64,000 bases of DNA from Branchiostoma belcheri (lineage: Eukaryota > Chordata > Leptocardii > Amphioxiformes > Branchiostomatidae). Position 1 is the stretch's first letter; each line of letters starts with the position of its first letter. Below, in pieces: positions 34,631 to 48,646 of the stretch. The notes beneath the pieces were generated by a model, which saw only the letters and a list, made by a program, of their open reading frames with translations, was not told the origin of the DNA and did no database searches. The stretch is from contig NW_017803842.1 of assembly GCF_001625305.1 (NCBI RefSeq), positions 110,638-174,637 on the forward strand, given 5' to 3'. The position numbers were made by a program, and so were the translations under genes.

Positions 34631-37600
34631 TCTTGACAAGCGTCTAGGTACCAACTCGGATTGTCAAGGACCGTTCCACTTATACTTGGGAGGACCAGCC
34701 TGGATTTTTAGCATCCAACAACCTTTTCAATGAAATGTTTTATAAGTACATTTTGTGCTCTATATCTTTAAACTTGACAGTATGAAAACTGCTTACACAC
34801 ACACAAGCGTACAAAACTGAACGTATGTTGAATTTTTCCTGCATGTACAGTACAGCCTGTTTTGATGTACACCAAGAACATACATTTACTTTAAGATTGT
34901 ATGCCAACCCTGGAGGAAACATACAATCTGAATGGATGTTCTTCTCATTTCTCAACAGTTTATTCATAAAAATCAGCCTTGCAGCCAGTACAAAAACAAT
35001 TTGAATAACACTAACTTTTTTTTACAGTTGTCTAGCAAATACAAAAGAACATAACTATACTTATACAGACAAACAAAAACATTACAAAAGCCACACATGG
35101 GCACTAAAGTAAAGACCAGAGAGTCCCGAGAGTCTTACTGCGAAGGCATATTGCCCTGTGTAAGAAAGAGTTTTTCAGTCTTTTTCTACGGGCTGCTGGT
35201 ACTGTAATTAATAAATGCAGTTCCATTTCCTCCCAGTGGCTGTTGTCCTGGCCGGTGGAACCAGGACTGGTCATATGTCATAACAGGCCAATTTACACAC
35301 ATGAAAAATTTGAGGTACACAGTTCTCTTGCTGTCAGATCTTTGCCCACGTGTAAATAATGTCTTACAACTGTTCTGGCATTGTGTTCCAAATTGACAAA
35401 ATAAACAGACAAAAGAGAGTGGCCTTTGCACCTTGTAATAGTTGGAGTGTGGCTGCTGCATGTGCTAATCTGTGGGTTTTGTGGTTAATGACTGGAGAGT
35501 AAATATTTGCTATTGGGTAACTGTGACCTTTACAACAGTCTAGACATTTTTTTTTTACACAAAATTCTTTATTCATACAACCAGTAGACACAGAAAGCAT
35601 TTGACAGTATTACTTTGCTAATATAATATACTACATGTATCTACATGAACACACAGACAGGTACATGTTCAACAGTAAACCAACTATCCTGGTACCAGTT
35701 CTAAATGGGCTAGAAAGTTTCTACCAGACTTTTTTCCACTAGTTTCTTCTTTTACGCTGGAAATACATTGTGTACATGTTGGTATGCATGGATAGGGTAT
35801 TTCTGCTATCTCACAGTGTTTCTGTAACAATTTTTAAAGGTTGTTCTATTCTCTTATTTTTCTCTGAATCTTAATCTTTAATAATTTCAATCAACATAGC
35901 AGAAATATACATTATACATGTACTTCTGAATTCATAGTAAATGATTCAGACTGAATGTACAATACTAACATTTTCTCAGTTCTTGCCATATTAATATCAA
36001 TTCACTGTTGTATTAAAATTGGTCATAATTCTGCAAAGGCAAAGGCTTCAACGTTATATTAGCTGTTACAAGAAATACGATGTATCCATTCTATTGTCAA
36101 CAAACCATCAACAACCTACTGTATAGTGTATACACAAGTGTACAGTAATACCCCTCTTTAGTTATTCTTTCCAGCCCACCCGTGAGCACCCCCCCCCGTC
36201 TTGCCTGCCCCCTGTACTGTAATTGCAGGGTTAATAACAGGATAATGTGTGGGTTTTAACACCCCCTTGTGTGGGGTGATTATTATGTCAATAACACCTC
36301 TGTGTCAATGAGAATACGCACCATTACTGAGTACATAATTAGCTCATAATGATGCCGCCAGTAAGCTACCCTACTCAGCATAATAATGATAGCGACTAGG
36401 CACAGGCAAAATCATGTTGTGTTTCCTGTTTCTAGACCGCCCCTACAAAAACTGCCCTGCCGACCCTAGCCTTTTTTAAATTTTTGTGTAGACCCCTGCA
36501 AGAGACATAAAGTTTTCAAGCTCATCAACCTTTTCTAGCTCCATGATCTGATACATGAGTGATGAAACATTACATGATCGGTTTTCCAACATAGACATTA
36601 TATTGAAAGTATAAATGTCCGCATGCAAGTTTTACTTTAACTGTATTGTATAGTTGGATCACTAGAGATTGCCAAAGTCTACTAAGAAAAGGTAGAAAAA
36701 AAAAGATAATCCCTATCTACCGCTAGCTCCATGATCTGATACATGAGTGATGAAACATTACATAATCAGTTTTCCAACATAGACATTATATTGAAAGTAT
36801 AAATGTCCGCATGCAAGTTTTACTTTAACTGTATTGTATAGTTGGATCACTAGAGATTGCCAAAGTCTACTAAAAAAAGGTAGAAAAAAAAGATAATCCC
36901 TATCTACCGACCGTAATTTTTTCAAGACTGAAACAGGAAGCACAGCATTTTTTTCCTAGGCCACATATGTATGATATCTGTGAATAATGTTATCAGGTTG
37001 GTGAATGATGGAGTAGCAAATATCTTTGTTCACAACCGACTTGTTTAACAAGAGCTGACGTTTTGTTATACAGTACGTAGATTTTGTTTTAACGTTTCAT
37101 TTTCTTTTATACGTATGGGACAGCATTGTCAGTAGTAACACCTAGTAACACCAAGCTTCGGTGCACAGTGAACCAGTAACACCTAGCTTCAGTGAACCAG
37201 TCATAATTGCCCTGATAAAGGTAACAGAAGCTCATTGAAAAATCAGCTTTTGTTAAAGACAAGTTGTTGTGAATAAAGAACTTTGCTATTGAACGTATAA
37301 GACTAAAGCACCGCCAGAGGTGACCCCCGGTTTTCTAGACCATTTTTTGTTCACTATATAGTTTTGTCCTTGAAAATCAATGACACAGGTCAATACAGAA
37401 GTGACCCAATTTCTCTTGATCAGGCAGACATGATTCTGTTCCCTTCCAGTTCATTTCCTACAGATTTGTTCGTTCCACATTCAAGGGAGGGAAAATTTGA
37501 TAAAGACATAAATTAAGGATTCAAATTTGCTGATTATGATGTTGATTTTTCAGTAGCTCTTGCTCGCTAAATCCCCTACATAACACACAACAGCAGTGTG

Positions 37601-39539
37601 TGGATAAAAATATCTAACTCACCAGAAGTAATCATAATGGTTGGGTAAGTTTAATTTATGAATTTCCATGGAAAAGAGTTATTTGGATCAGTAACAATAC
37701 TTTTACATGTTTTTTTTTGCATTTGCGAACTTGTATTTCTGTGCATTTGTTTTTGTGAATATGTGTTTTTGTGTGCGCGAGAGTGTTTTGTGTGTATGTG
37801 TTTTTTTGAGAGCGTGTTTTTATGTGCGTAGTTGTGTGTGTGTATGTTTGAGTAAGTTTCGAAGTGTGAGTGTTACCATACACGTGCAAAAGTCCACAAC
37901 TCACTCAATGAGCCCCAATAAGGGCGCAGTCGTCCATTCCAAGAGGCAAAAGAGATGCTTTTTCCCTGCCTGCATACTGAAAAGTACTGGACCGTTCCAA
38001 ATCACTGTAATAATGGGGAGGGTCAGTGTAATCTGAACCCCTCTGTGAAGGCCTATTTATAACCCCCCTGTCAAGGGGAGATGGATGAGCCTGAGGGTCG
38101 ACCTTCAAATGGGAAAGGTCAGAATCGGTGCCTTGGGTTTGTGGGCCAGTTAGAGGAATAGTGAATCGTCTTTCCATTGTGAGTACACCGTGGGGACTTT
38201 TGCCATATTTCTGGAATGGGGTAGTCTGTGCATGTAAATGGTCTTACAGTATTTTACGTGAACAATATTAGCTTTAGCGTAGTACGTGTCACTTGGGCTT
38301 TAGGCGGTAATTCGGACTGCTGAAATGAATTAAGGTCAGTGCTGACATCCACATCTTGGATATTGCATATGTCAATTTTGCTATGTAAAGTCTCTACAGA
38401 GATGTAGATCTTTGCTAATAGTGAATTGTTTTGCTGTAGAAGTACTGTATACCACAGCTACATGGGTGTGTTTAATGTTTGTAGTACTGAATGGGGAAAT
38501 GGCCATTGAATCAATCACAAATGGGTTTGGTGGATGGCCACCAAGTGTGCATAGGAAGCTGGGAGTTGTGTATGGTGTGGCAGGGGTAATGATGGATTTG
38601 GAGCCAGGAACATGAACCATCAGGACAGGGTACAGTATCAGGTTATCTGTCACTGTCAGTAGGAGCTGGGATTGTGGATGTGTCCTGGGCTGTGACAGAG
38701 CTGATAGGACCATGTAGCTGTGACCTATTGTAGCAAACAGTTGAGATTTTAGAAGAACGAAAAATCTCACAATTTTCCAGGATAAAATGTAAAAAGGAAT
38801 AGGAAATTGTGTGATCATGGTTGTCTTACTGTTTCAAAATGCAGGCTCTTAGCTTTATATTCCAATACAAATTTTGATCACCTCAATCCTTGGTTTGTAA
38901 AGTCTGTATCAGTATCTATATAGCTGGTATAACCACCCATCGGCGCAACGTATGTACACTATCTTTGCGGGCACGTGGTGCAGCGGCAGCTGGCTATAAA
39001 GTCCCTGTACTTTTTGTTGTGTCAATAGAATCTCATATATTACACCAAATGCCCTATTGCACCTAACGTTTGCACATTTAACTGTAAATGTGGTTCTATC
39101 TAGTGATGATGCCCCTTCTGTACTTGTCGGCAGTGAGTTCCACTCTATAATAGTTCTAGTGAAGCTTTTGAGTTTGATGCCAAAAAGGCTACTTTAGCAG
39201 GCAGAAGGTTACAGGCATCATCATCATCATCAAGAAATAACTCATGATTGGGGAATTACCAGAAAACCCGACCGACAGCCATTACTTTCAACATCTAATG
39301 ACTGTACATGATGTATAGCGCAATTACCCTTGATTGTTCATCATTGAGATGAAAGTAATTATAGGAACCTGGATGGAGAATTAGCCTGGAATAAGTCACA
39401 AGGTTTAGGTTTAATCATCAGGCTAGACTATATTATATGACTCTACTGTCTTTGTTCTGTATTAGTCACTAGTACTTACTATAGTGGGTCGATGCAGCTG
39501 TGAAAAATTATATTTTCATCACAGCATACTGGTAATTCT
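34631..39539. other. Non-coding apart from the listed 188-bp duplication
   Basis: Short chance frames only. No splice-supported exon on either strand was found, so I could not place the missing 5' cyclase exons here. Confidence 0.35.
36536..36911 (+). repeat. 188-bp tandem duplication
   Basis: Two adjacent near-identical copies begin TAGCTCCATGATCTGATACA. They differ at only a few positions, indicating a recent duplication. Confidence 0.9.
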
Positions 39540-39543
39540 TAAC

Positions 39544-39993
39544 CAGGACTTGAAAATTGAAATACCACCTACGTACATGTACATTTGTATGCAGGTTAGT
39601 ACAGGTAAAATTGGAACTTTCTAATGTCTGCCTGCACCTAACCTGCACTGGTCCATGTACTGGGTATATGCAGGTTAGTGCAGGTAAAATTGGAGCTGTG
39701 CAGGTATTTCTGATGGCTACCTGCACCTAACCTGCACTGGTCCATGTACTGGGTACATGCAGGTTAGTGCAGGTAAAATTGGAGCTGTGCAGGTATTTCT
39801 GCACCTTATACCTGCACTAGTTTATTTATTAAGCTTGTATACATGTAGGTGGATTTTTATTTGCTGCATTAACTATTACCATGTATTAAGTACATGTATA
39901 AATGTAAATAATTGCAATGGTTTCCTAGCAGTTTTAGTATGTAAAATTTGTCTGGTGCAGGTACTAGTATGTAGAAAAGTATTTCAAGCCTTT
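39544..39993. mobile_element. Second copy of the CAGGGCTCGAAATAC repeat family, inverted orientation
   Basis: Contains the same ~89-bp tandem unit as 32342-33036, here on the opposite strand (GCAGGTTAGTGCAGGTAAAA). Ends are degraded (AGGACTTGAAAATTG, AAGTATTTCAAGCC). Confidence 0.55.
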
Positions 39994-41707
39994 CTAACTG
40001 ACAAATGCTACGAAATATGTGATCTGGAGTAGCTACAGTCAATAGGAGCAGAAATGAAAGTCAGACATACATGTACACTGTATCATCCTGGATTTGTACA
40101 AAACAAGCCAGACATTGCAGATTACTCTAATCTCATCCAGATTTGGTAGCTCAACTTCTTCTTAGCAGGATTATGATCAGTAATTCCTAACCAATCATTG
40201 CAGTAATTGTCAGCCTCTTTAAAAAGATAAGAGAATAGGATAAAGGAACATGTGACATTGTGAGGGGTCAAATTCTTTTTCTGTGCAGGAACCCATACAG
40301 AAAGGACAGTTCACTAGAGTGTTTGTTCTGTGTTTATGCTGGCTTCCTTCAGGACTGGAGCCTGACCTAGATTTGGACAGGAGGAAATAAACTTTAACAT
40401 TCATAACCTGTCTGACATCCTGTCTGGAGATTACAGAAGGGCACAGTGTTGGTAAATACTAGAAGAGGGAGGCACTACTGTGGTAAGGGGGGGGGGCAGG
40501 GGTGTTCCCACACAGATTAAGCGGTCCTCGTCAACCTGACGGACGAACGACAAGATAAATGGCAAGATTTATATGCTTAGCTGCTAGGAATCTGTGAGTG
40601 GTGGGACCAACATACCAGTACATTTATCAAGGAGGTCATGACCTCCGCACGGAGTATTGTGGGCAGTTGTTTTTTTGTGTTCGCAGGTAAAACATGCGGT
40701 TCCCTTTAATTTGTTCAATTGGCGTGTAATTTTATAGATTTTATCAGGCTTTTTGGACTGCCCGCAAATAAACTAACAATTTGGCAAATCTACACTTTAT
40801 GCCTGGGTGAAACCTGTGAAATATTGTGCATAGCTTAACGTCTCATTAAAATATGTTGAATTGGTTTATTTAAGGTTGACATCCGATCTATGGGTTTCAA
40901 ATGTATCAGAAAAGATATTGTCTGCACAATTCTGATTTTATGTTGACCAAACACGCAACGAAAACCACAAAAACATTGGGTTTCGCACAGGCTCAATATG
41001 TTCTGCCAAGGTGTTCAAGGTTCCATGCTGCTAGTGTTTTATCCAGAATGCTTCATCCTGATCCTCAGGCCCCTGCTTAGATGTCCAGACACTACAGATT
41101 AGGCCAGCATGTTGTATTCTACAGGGTTCTCATTCTTAATCTTATCTCTCAGGTCTGCCAGATGATTGGACGTTCTCCATATACCCTTCAGGCACCTTTT
41201 CCAGGGTTCTCACCCCATTACACTTCAAAGTAGACAGCGTCAGAAAAACATCTGCCAGGGCAATCTTGTCTCTCCCCTATAGGATTTAGATACCTGCTTG
41301 TAATTTGGAGTGTGAAAGTGAATTGACTGCAAGATTTCTTCTGATTGATGGTATGAAAATGATAATAAAAAATTCCCATCATGATCTAATCATTTCAGGT
41401 TCTTTAATTTGGTGTTATTTGTCCGTCATCTTCAGCAATGACTATGACATTGCATTAATTTCAATTGTTATTGATAATTATTTAATTGTTAAATTTGGTA
41501 GGGTACAAGTACTAGTGGTTGCTTACAACCACAATCTGTATAATCATTTTGCTGTATTGACAGAAAAAACTTTGATGACCTGATACATTGCACCTTTGAG
41601 AAGATCCCCCTTCCTTGCCTTCCATGTAAAATCAGGAGAAGGTAAATCAAAGCTGATTGGTCAGTATTGATGCTTATCTAGATGTCTGGAGAGGAGATGC
41701 CAAAGAC
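39994..41707. other. Non-coding; partial MITE copy at about 40.87-41.02 kb
   Basis: GGGTTTCAAATGTATCAGAA through GTTCTGCCAAGGTGTTC resembles the right portion of the AGCACGTCGG family. A short palindrome GGAGGTCATGACCTCC lies near 40630. Confidence 0.4.
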
Positions 41708-41995
41708 GCTGTTTAGACACAGGCAAAATCTTTACGTACTAAAATGGCATACGCACACGAGCGTATGTTCGTTTCTGTTTATACATCGACATTACATGAG
41801 GCTGGGAGGAACACAGACTCCACGCTGAGCGTACGCCTGCCCTAGAGGTAACGTACGCGAATTGCGAACAAAAATTGTGTACGCAAATTGAGACCGGTTT
41901 ACACGGTGAGAAAACTTTACGTAAGCAATTTTCTTACGCAATTTCCATACGCAATTTTTCACATGCAAGCATTTTGCCTGTGTGTAAACCAGGTC
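41708..41995. mobile_element. MITE with GTTTAGACACAGGCAAAAT-type ends
   Basis: The left end GTTTAGACACAGGCAAAATC and the right end GCATTTTGCCTGTGTGTAAACC are inverted partners. Related sequence (TTTACACGCAGGCAAA) occurs as scattered remnants near 51.26, 51.9 and 55.0 kb. Confidence 0.5.
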
Positions 41996-42299
41996 AAAAC
42001 TTCAGTGTCCCTGTAGGATTCAGAGCAGGGCTTTTCCTCAGTCCTGTTTGTCCCAGGTGTTTTTACTCAAGCCAGGGTTGATGTCCTGGAATGAAAACAC
42101 ACAGAGTCAGCAGCTGATAGGTCACATTTGTCATCTGCTAATTGTTTAGATGACAGCAACAGTATTTTCTTACTGATCCTTATTGTCTTCGTCAGAAGGA
42201 CTATGAAATTGTCTCGCCGGAGTGTGGGGAACTGCGGATTTTGCGTTATAACTCTGGAAGGCATCATTCGACGTCCATGATTTTTGGCAGGCAGATTAC

Positions 42300-42760
42300 C
42301 GCTGTTGAGGCCCGAAGTCAAGTACAAGTTTCAGCTTCGTGGGGGGTCCGTGCGTCACGTTAGTGCACCTTTTGTGTTTGTGGCTTGTTAGCAAGATAAC
42401 TCAAGTATTTGTAAAATGTTGATTATAATTCTTGGTGTAGTGCTTACTATTGTCGGGACCAAGGTTAAGTTCGTTACTGAGCTTCGTGGGGGGTTTCGTT
42501 GTGACTACAGGGGGCATTTTGTTAATTTTTCTTGTGAGCAGGATAACTTTTGTATGTGTGGATGGAAGTTAATGAAATTTGATAGGCATGTTACTGTGGT
42601 GGTCTCCAAGATTGAGTTCAAAGATGAGAGTCGTGGAGGTCGTTATGTCCCCGTAATAGGACCTTTTGTGTTTAGAAATCCCCCACCTACATCTGCTTGG
42701 AGACAGCCGACAGCTGGATATAGCCGGGGAACCCCATAATGGGATGGGATCAAATGACGT
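42300..42760 (+). repeat. Two diverged copies of a ~160-bp direct repeat
   Basis: AGCTTCGTGGGGGGTCCGTG followed by GCAAGATAACTCAAG recurs as AGCTTCGTGGGGGGTTTCGT followed by GCAGGATAACTTTTG. An ATG-started 107-codon frame crosses it, but the duplicated non-coding-looking sequence argues for a repeat, not a gene. Confidence 0.45.
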
Positions 42761-42833
42761 TACATTGAGGGATTGTACTATACCTTCAGCAGGGGGAGGA
42801 TAGGTTGGACATATGTCAGGTTATTTTCTACGG

Positions 42834-42875
42834 CCGGCCACACCAAGTAATTGCTATGGATGACGTCCACTGGAG
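42834..42875. mobile_element. Solo end of the GGCCACA MITE family
   Basis: GGCCACACCAAGTAATTGCT followed by ATGGATGACGTCC matches the inverted right end of the 52978-53369 element. Confidence 0.5.
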
Positions 42876-43959
42876 ACCTTAAATCTAATTACCTTAAATT
42901 TAAGGCAAGCGCGCAATAAAAACACGAAGGGCCGAAAAACGAGATGCCTAGATTTGGAATATACTAACTGTAGAAGTACAAATGTTAGGACACAAAGAAC
43001 ACAAGAAACAAGTCTTCTATTTGTCATAAAGACAAATTAACAAAACAGCAGTAGTCACCCTGTTTTGATTCTTTCCTTTATAACATCTTCTCTTGTTATA
43101 TTTTGCGGCGCTGTCGTGACACTTTCAACACAGTAAGAATTTCTTGAACGTTTTTTTTCCAGTAACAGTCCAAACTCAAATAACGTAGGGGGGGGGGGCT
43201 AAAACGGGTGACGACGCATCTGTATAATCTGCAGCAAACCGTTTTAGGGTGTTCTGTACCATAAAAATAGTACAGAGATTCTTTTGTTCTTTAGACCAAA
43301 TTGATTGTTAATAAGAGTGAAGAATACGCATGTTAATTTCTCTACAACGATGTACCTCTGACGAAGACATGAGATCTCCGACCTCTAGTTTAGTCATGGC
43401 TTTGATTAGGATGTCGGGATATGAAAAATGTTGTCATTTTTGCGTTGCAAGCTAGATTAGCAAAGGAATTTATCAGATGTGACTCAAACCTTCAATTTGC
43501 TATGGAGATTGAGTGGGTTATGGTATTGTACAAAGCAAATCGTCTCTATCTAGGTTTTAAGTATATAATATATGACATCCCATTGTATAGTTTCCAAATG
43601 TTGTGTTGTCAAAGATGTCACCTACAGCGAGAAAACTTCTGATGCAACATTGAGCAAGCAAGCATCAAACGAAAACCGTGAAAAATCCAGGTTGAGTGCA
43701 GGCATTCAGTGTCTGCTTTTTGAAGTTGAATGACATGCCTTTATCATTTATTTTTCATGATCAACAGTACAGGTTGGGCAAGGTTGTACCGTTTTCTTCT
43801 AGCCTCATAATTTCTGTTCTTTTCGTAAAGGGAAATATATAGCTCCAGTCAAGCCTGAAGGCTAATTGCTTTCACAGAGTAAGATGATAATACACAATAA
43901 TAGAAAGATAGTAATAATACAATGATACTATGAAACAGACAACTACTGTCTGGAAAATA

Positions 43960-45005
43960 CCGTGGCCGACAAGAACAAAATTTTACACCGCAACTTTTGG
44001 TGTTTTACACCGCAACTTTTGGTGTTTTACACTGCAACTTTGGGTGTTTTACACTGCAACTTTGGGTGTTTTACACTGCAACTTTGTGTGTTTTACACTG
44101 CAACTTTTGCTGTGTTTTACACTGCAACTTTTGCTGTGTTTTACACTGCAACTTTTGGTGTTTTACACTGCAACTTTTGCTGTGTTTTACACTGCAACTT
44201 TTGGTGTTTTACACTGCAACTTTTGCTGTGTGGAAAACTTACACCTCTCCCCTTTTATATTGGACGGTCCCCCTGTCAGGTCAAAGGTGACAACGATGGC
44301 ATGCAAACTACGTCGACTGAGTTATCCTTTTCGTGCATAAGTTTTTTAGAGGAAAAGCTTGGCTACGTTGTGACGTTAGTTTTTTTCTAAAGGTTTTTCT
44401 AGCTTTGGCCTATAGATCGGGATAAATTGAAAAATGTTTCGACCAGGTCCAGTGATTACAAATTATGTTGCTTTTTGCTGCCATGCGTCACAACAAATTT
44501 ATCAAAGAAGTCGTACTACTTATTAAGTTAAAGTTATTTTACTTTGGACCAACCAATGACTTTATCCTTTAGTAAGTCAGCACTTTGCACTGGTTACAAG
44601 GATAAGCAGTAGATTGAAGAATATGGATAATATACCTGCACACTCTGATTTAAACTTTAATTTTTACGAGGACGTAGTTTGCATGCCATCGTTGTCACCT
44701 TTGACCTGACAGGGGGACCGTCCATTATAAAAGGGGAGGGGTGTAAGTTTTCCACACAGCAAAAGTTGCAGTATAAAACACAGCAAAAGTTGCAGTGTAA
44801 AACACCAAAAGTTGCAGTGTAAAACACCAAAAGTTGCAGTGTAAAACACAGCAAAAGTTGCAGTGTAAAACACAGCAAAAGTTGCAGTGTAAAACACAGA
44901 AAAAGTTGCAGTGTAAAACACCCAAAGTTGCAGTGTAAAACACCAAAAGTTGCGGTGTAAAACACCAAAAGTTGCGGTGTAAAATTTTGTACTTGTCGGC
45001 CACGG
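43960..45005. mobile_element. Foldback transposon with tandem-repeat arms
   Basis: Ends CCGTGGCCGACAAG and its inverse, flanked by TA on both sides, enclose inverted arms of about 355 bases (43960-44314) and 335 bases (44671-45005) around a 356-base unique centre. Each arm contains 22- or 24-base units of the form TTTTACACTGCAACTTTTGG: 11 on the left, 10 on the right, with different orders of variants. The inner arm ends CATGCAAACTACGTC. There is no transposase; the reading frames across the units are by-products of the repeat. Confidence 0.8.
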
Positions 45006-46288
45006 TAGGAAAAACTTACACTTAAACTACTACTACTACACTTGCTATTATGAGGTAGGTTCCATCTTCTTTGAAAGCAGGTGGATATTGAATAATCTCA
45101 CATTCTGCATAATGAGTGGGTTTTGTGATCTTAGTAGAAACATGGTCTTCTCCTATAGGGTTTGTGATGGTAGGTTCCAAATGTCCCAGTTCAGTTGGCT
45201 CAGGTACAACATACAGTAACCTTACATACCGGCAGCAGCTGGGCCCTGTCTGCCCTGACTACAGGAGACCTGTCAGTGAGTACCCAGGTTTGACTTTCAG
45301 CAAAACTAATCTGCACTGGTTTCACAGGATTACACTGCAGGGATAGTCCGCTGTTACTTCCGTGAAAATGGAGGTATCGTGTCGGATGTGTCTCTTTGTT
45401 TGCATTCCAGATATTTGTGGTTAGTATATTGGATTGATAAGAAGTTCTGGATAGTGATGACTTTTGGTATGTTGGTAGTTCTAGGGAAAAGGGATGTCAT
45501 TGTTAGCATCTAGTAAAGATCTCTCTGTGAAAGATAAAAGTAAAAATATTACCAGTGAGAGAAATTGACACAAGAAAAAAAGAGACTGACAGAAGATATT
45601 ATGACTCGATGGTACTCTCCAAGGTCAATAAAATGTTTAAACAAAATTTAAAAACAGACCTAACTTCTGCTCGGAGAGTTATGAAATGATTGATCATCAT
45701 AAAAGATTGCTAACGTTGTCAAAGAATCCCTACAACCTGTCTTGATTTGTCACTAAATGCAGTGTTCTTTGTCAAGAGAATTGTATATCTCTAGCTACTA
45801 GTGATTTTGTAATCTCAGCACCCTGTCCCAGTATACACAATATTGATTGTGATATTGCCTAATGACATTTCTGTAGTCCCTGGAAGACTTCCCATAATTG
45901 GGACACATATATTTGCCACACTAATTCGACCCCCGCCCCAGTGTACAGTGGCCTTGTTTGATGGGGTAATCAAATCATCTGCCGCCAAATGAAACTATGT
46001 GTCAGTTCTACTTCCTGTATTAGATCCAATAGGGTGGAACCATTTCCGAAAGGGGAGGGACAAACTCCAAGGTAGCATTTTCTATTTGATACATTTATTC
46101 AATGTAGATCACATTGGTAAGGTATTTTAGTATTTCACGTGTCATTCCAAAGTGCATTTTTCTATCTATGCCCTTATTAGCCATTCTGATACTGAGATTG
46201 AGGAGATGGAAGAATTTAGTCTGAAATGACTGCTAACACTAAGTTTTAGTATGAAGGTAGAGTGGAGATAAAACGGAGCACATATGCC

Positions 46289-46458
46289 GTAGCCTCTACC
46301 AGGCTTCGGGAAGCGGCTGAAAAGGGAAGAAATTGGCCAAATAGACAGATGATATGGGCAAACTGTTTTCTAAGCGCAGAGCCTGGCAAATCATGTGTCT
46401 ATTTGACCAATTTCTACTCTTTCCAGCCCCTTCAGTCACAAAGCCTGGTAGAGGCTAC
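46289..46458. mobile_element. MITE with GTAGCCTCTACCAGGCTT ends
   Basis: Inverted arms of about 65 bases begin GTAGCCTCTACCAGGCTT and also pair AGAAATTGGCCAAATAGACA with TGTCTATTTGACCAATTTCT. Confidence 0.65.
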
Positions 46459-47884
46459 AAATAGGGTTCTCTGCTAGATTTCGAGCTGAGAATTCTCGTT
46501 ATCTGTTCCAAGCCGGAAAGCCTTGATGCTTTGACGCCACATACATATGTCTTATCATGCCAAGACACATCCCATTATAGGTTTATCTGTGCACTAACAC
46601 TACAGCCAGCACAGGGCAGAGACATATCATATCACACATAAGGTTTATCTTCTCTCACATTTGGCTGATATCCAGGGCAGGGCAGTTTGTCTGCACAGCC
46701 ATGTGGAGATCCTGAATGTTATTGTACACATCTGTCTACTCTGTTAGATTGTACCACCCTTTGCCTTCTTATCCATCCTGTCCTTTAGGATTCGTTTCCT
46801 GTATTACATAATTATCTAAGGAAGTTATTGAAGATATCTTGCCCTCCCGTCCCAAAACTTAACTAAGATCTAAAGGGAAACCAAGTCAATTTCAGGACGA
46901 CAAAACAAACAAACAAAAAATCAGGATGAGAAAATCTGTCTGATATTGACATTTACTGCTATTTCTTAGCAAGTTTTTATCAATATTTTGTACTTGAAGC
47001 ATTTAGAAATAGCCTCAAAACAAGCCCTCTATATTTGGGTACCATTAAAAAATAGCTAGAACCAGCCTGCAGTACATGTATATAACAAGCAACTGATTTC
47101 CATCAGTAACATTGCATTTTTACCTCACAGATATCAGTATGCTACATGTATGTTTAAGGATTGATTCAATTTTTACTACATTACATGTAGTACATCAATT
47201 TTTACTACATTACTACATAAAAAAATTGACTTTGCAATTCTAGCTTTGCCACCCTGAAATTGCATTGGATGCCTTAAAATGTTGTGGGAATATTCCATTT
47301 TTGATATGGAATGTTTAAAGCAGTGTAATGTTGACAGTGCATCTTTTCCTGACAGATCCATCACCCCCCTTTTCTACGTGGTTTCCTCCAGCCTCAATTG
47401 ATTTGTGGCGGAACTTAATAAGCTATAAAAAATTTTGCCAGATTAGACACCAGTTGCATGACCAAGTACCGCGGGTGTTCCCTGGTGGCATGACTGTATT
47501 GTGAACCATATGTGCTTCCCTGTTCTATAATCCATTTATGGTTGGATAGCAGGAGTACAGGTAGACATAACAATTTCATCAGCTACTTCTTGGAATAGAA
47601 TATATATGGCAGGCTTGGAAACCTCACTGGAGAAGGAGGAGGTAGTTCAAGGACTTTAAGCTATAGTATGTTTTCTATATTTTACTATATAAGCGATCAC
47701 TGTTTACATGATATACATGTAAATTATTTGAAGACATATGAAAACTATCGGTAGGCAAATCAACCAACCATCACCCGCTTTTTGTGTACCATGGCGAACG
47801 CTCGTATTGTCTTGGAATCCTGGAAAACCTTACCCCCCTGTTTGCAAATATTGTTTCATCATTCTAGCTGCTACTTCATGCTGT
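46459..47884. other. Non-coding, no recognisable feature
   Basis: Only short frames without support. Confidence 0.35.
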
Positions 47885-48190
47885 ATTATCATGCCAGAGG
47901 TCAAATTAAACTACCACCTACATATGTACCTAAGTTAGTGCAGGTTAAGTTGGAACTGTGCAGATATTTTTAATGTCTAACCTACATTTGTCAATGTACA
48001 GGATTTACATACAAATGTAGGTGTATGTGGATTTCTATTTGCTGCATTGATCGTTACTTGCTATGAAGTACAAAAAAATAAGGGCAATGGTTTCTGAACA
48101 TTTCTTATTATGATCCATACTTCCTAAATTTTGAGTGGTGCAGGCAAAATTTGTCAGTGTTACAGGTATGGCTGGTTATTTTGAGCATTG
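47885..48190. mobile_element. Degenerate third copy of the ~89-bp-unit repeat family
   Basis: Shares CACCTACATATGTACC and GTTAGTGCAGGTTAAG-like sequence with the 32.3 and 39.5 kb copies. Ends are worn. Confidence 0.35.
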
Positions 48191-48279
48191 CATGCTTATA
48201 ATGTGTGATTGTATTTAGACAGAGATACATGTTGAGTCATTTTTGATACACCAGCCCTTCCCCATACACATTTCTGTAA

Positions 48280-48646
48280 GGCCACACCAATTTAATTTCT
48301 TGGTTAACGGATTCGCCCGCTTCATTTTTTTCTGATTTGCAAATAAAAATAGAAATTCAGAATCAACTGCAAAATGCTCATAGTTTGCCCTGAACAGTTG
48401 AAAACAGTCCTTTTGATCCTAGTTGTTACAGTTATTCCATCTTTCAATGGAGTAGTATCATTAAAAGTTCAAAATTCATTGTTTAAATTTTGAACCAGCC
48501 TGGTGTGTTGACTTCATAGCTCCTATCGTACCATTTTCGGCCATAATAGGATACCTAGGCCTGTTTTTATTTTTTATTTTTTCGCCCGCCCGATCCATTA
48601 TTTTTCTACAAAAATCCATTAACCAAGAAATTAAATTGGTGTGGCC
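48280..48646. mobile_element. Harbinger-like MITE, copy 1
   Basis: Termini GGCCACACCAATTTAATTTC and the inverse are flanked by TAA on both sides. The interior carries further inverted pairs (GGTTAACGGA and TCCATTAACC). 3-bp TWA duplications are typical of PIF/Harbinger elements. Confidence 0.7.

Noticed and set aside
42416..42739. 107-codon ATG frame with a hydrophobic start
   Set aside because: It crosses two diverged copies of a direct repeat and has no splice or domain support.
43930..44390. Repetitive 97-142 residue frames (FYTATFGVLHCNF type)
   Set aside because: All three frames stay open because the 22-24 bp unit lacks stops; this is the arm of a foldback element. The same applies on the minus strand at 44657-45003.
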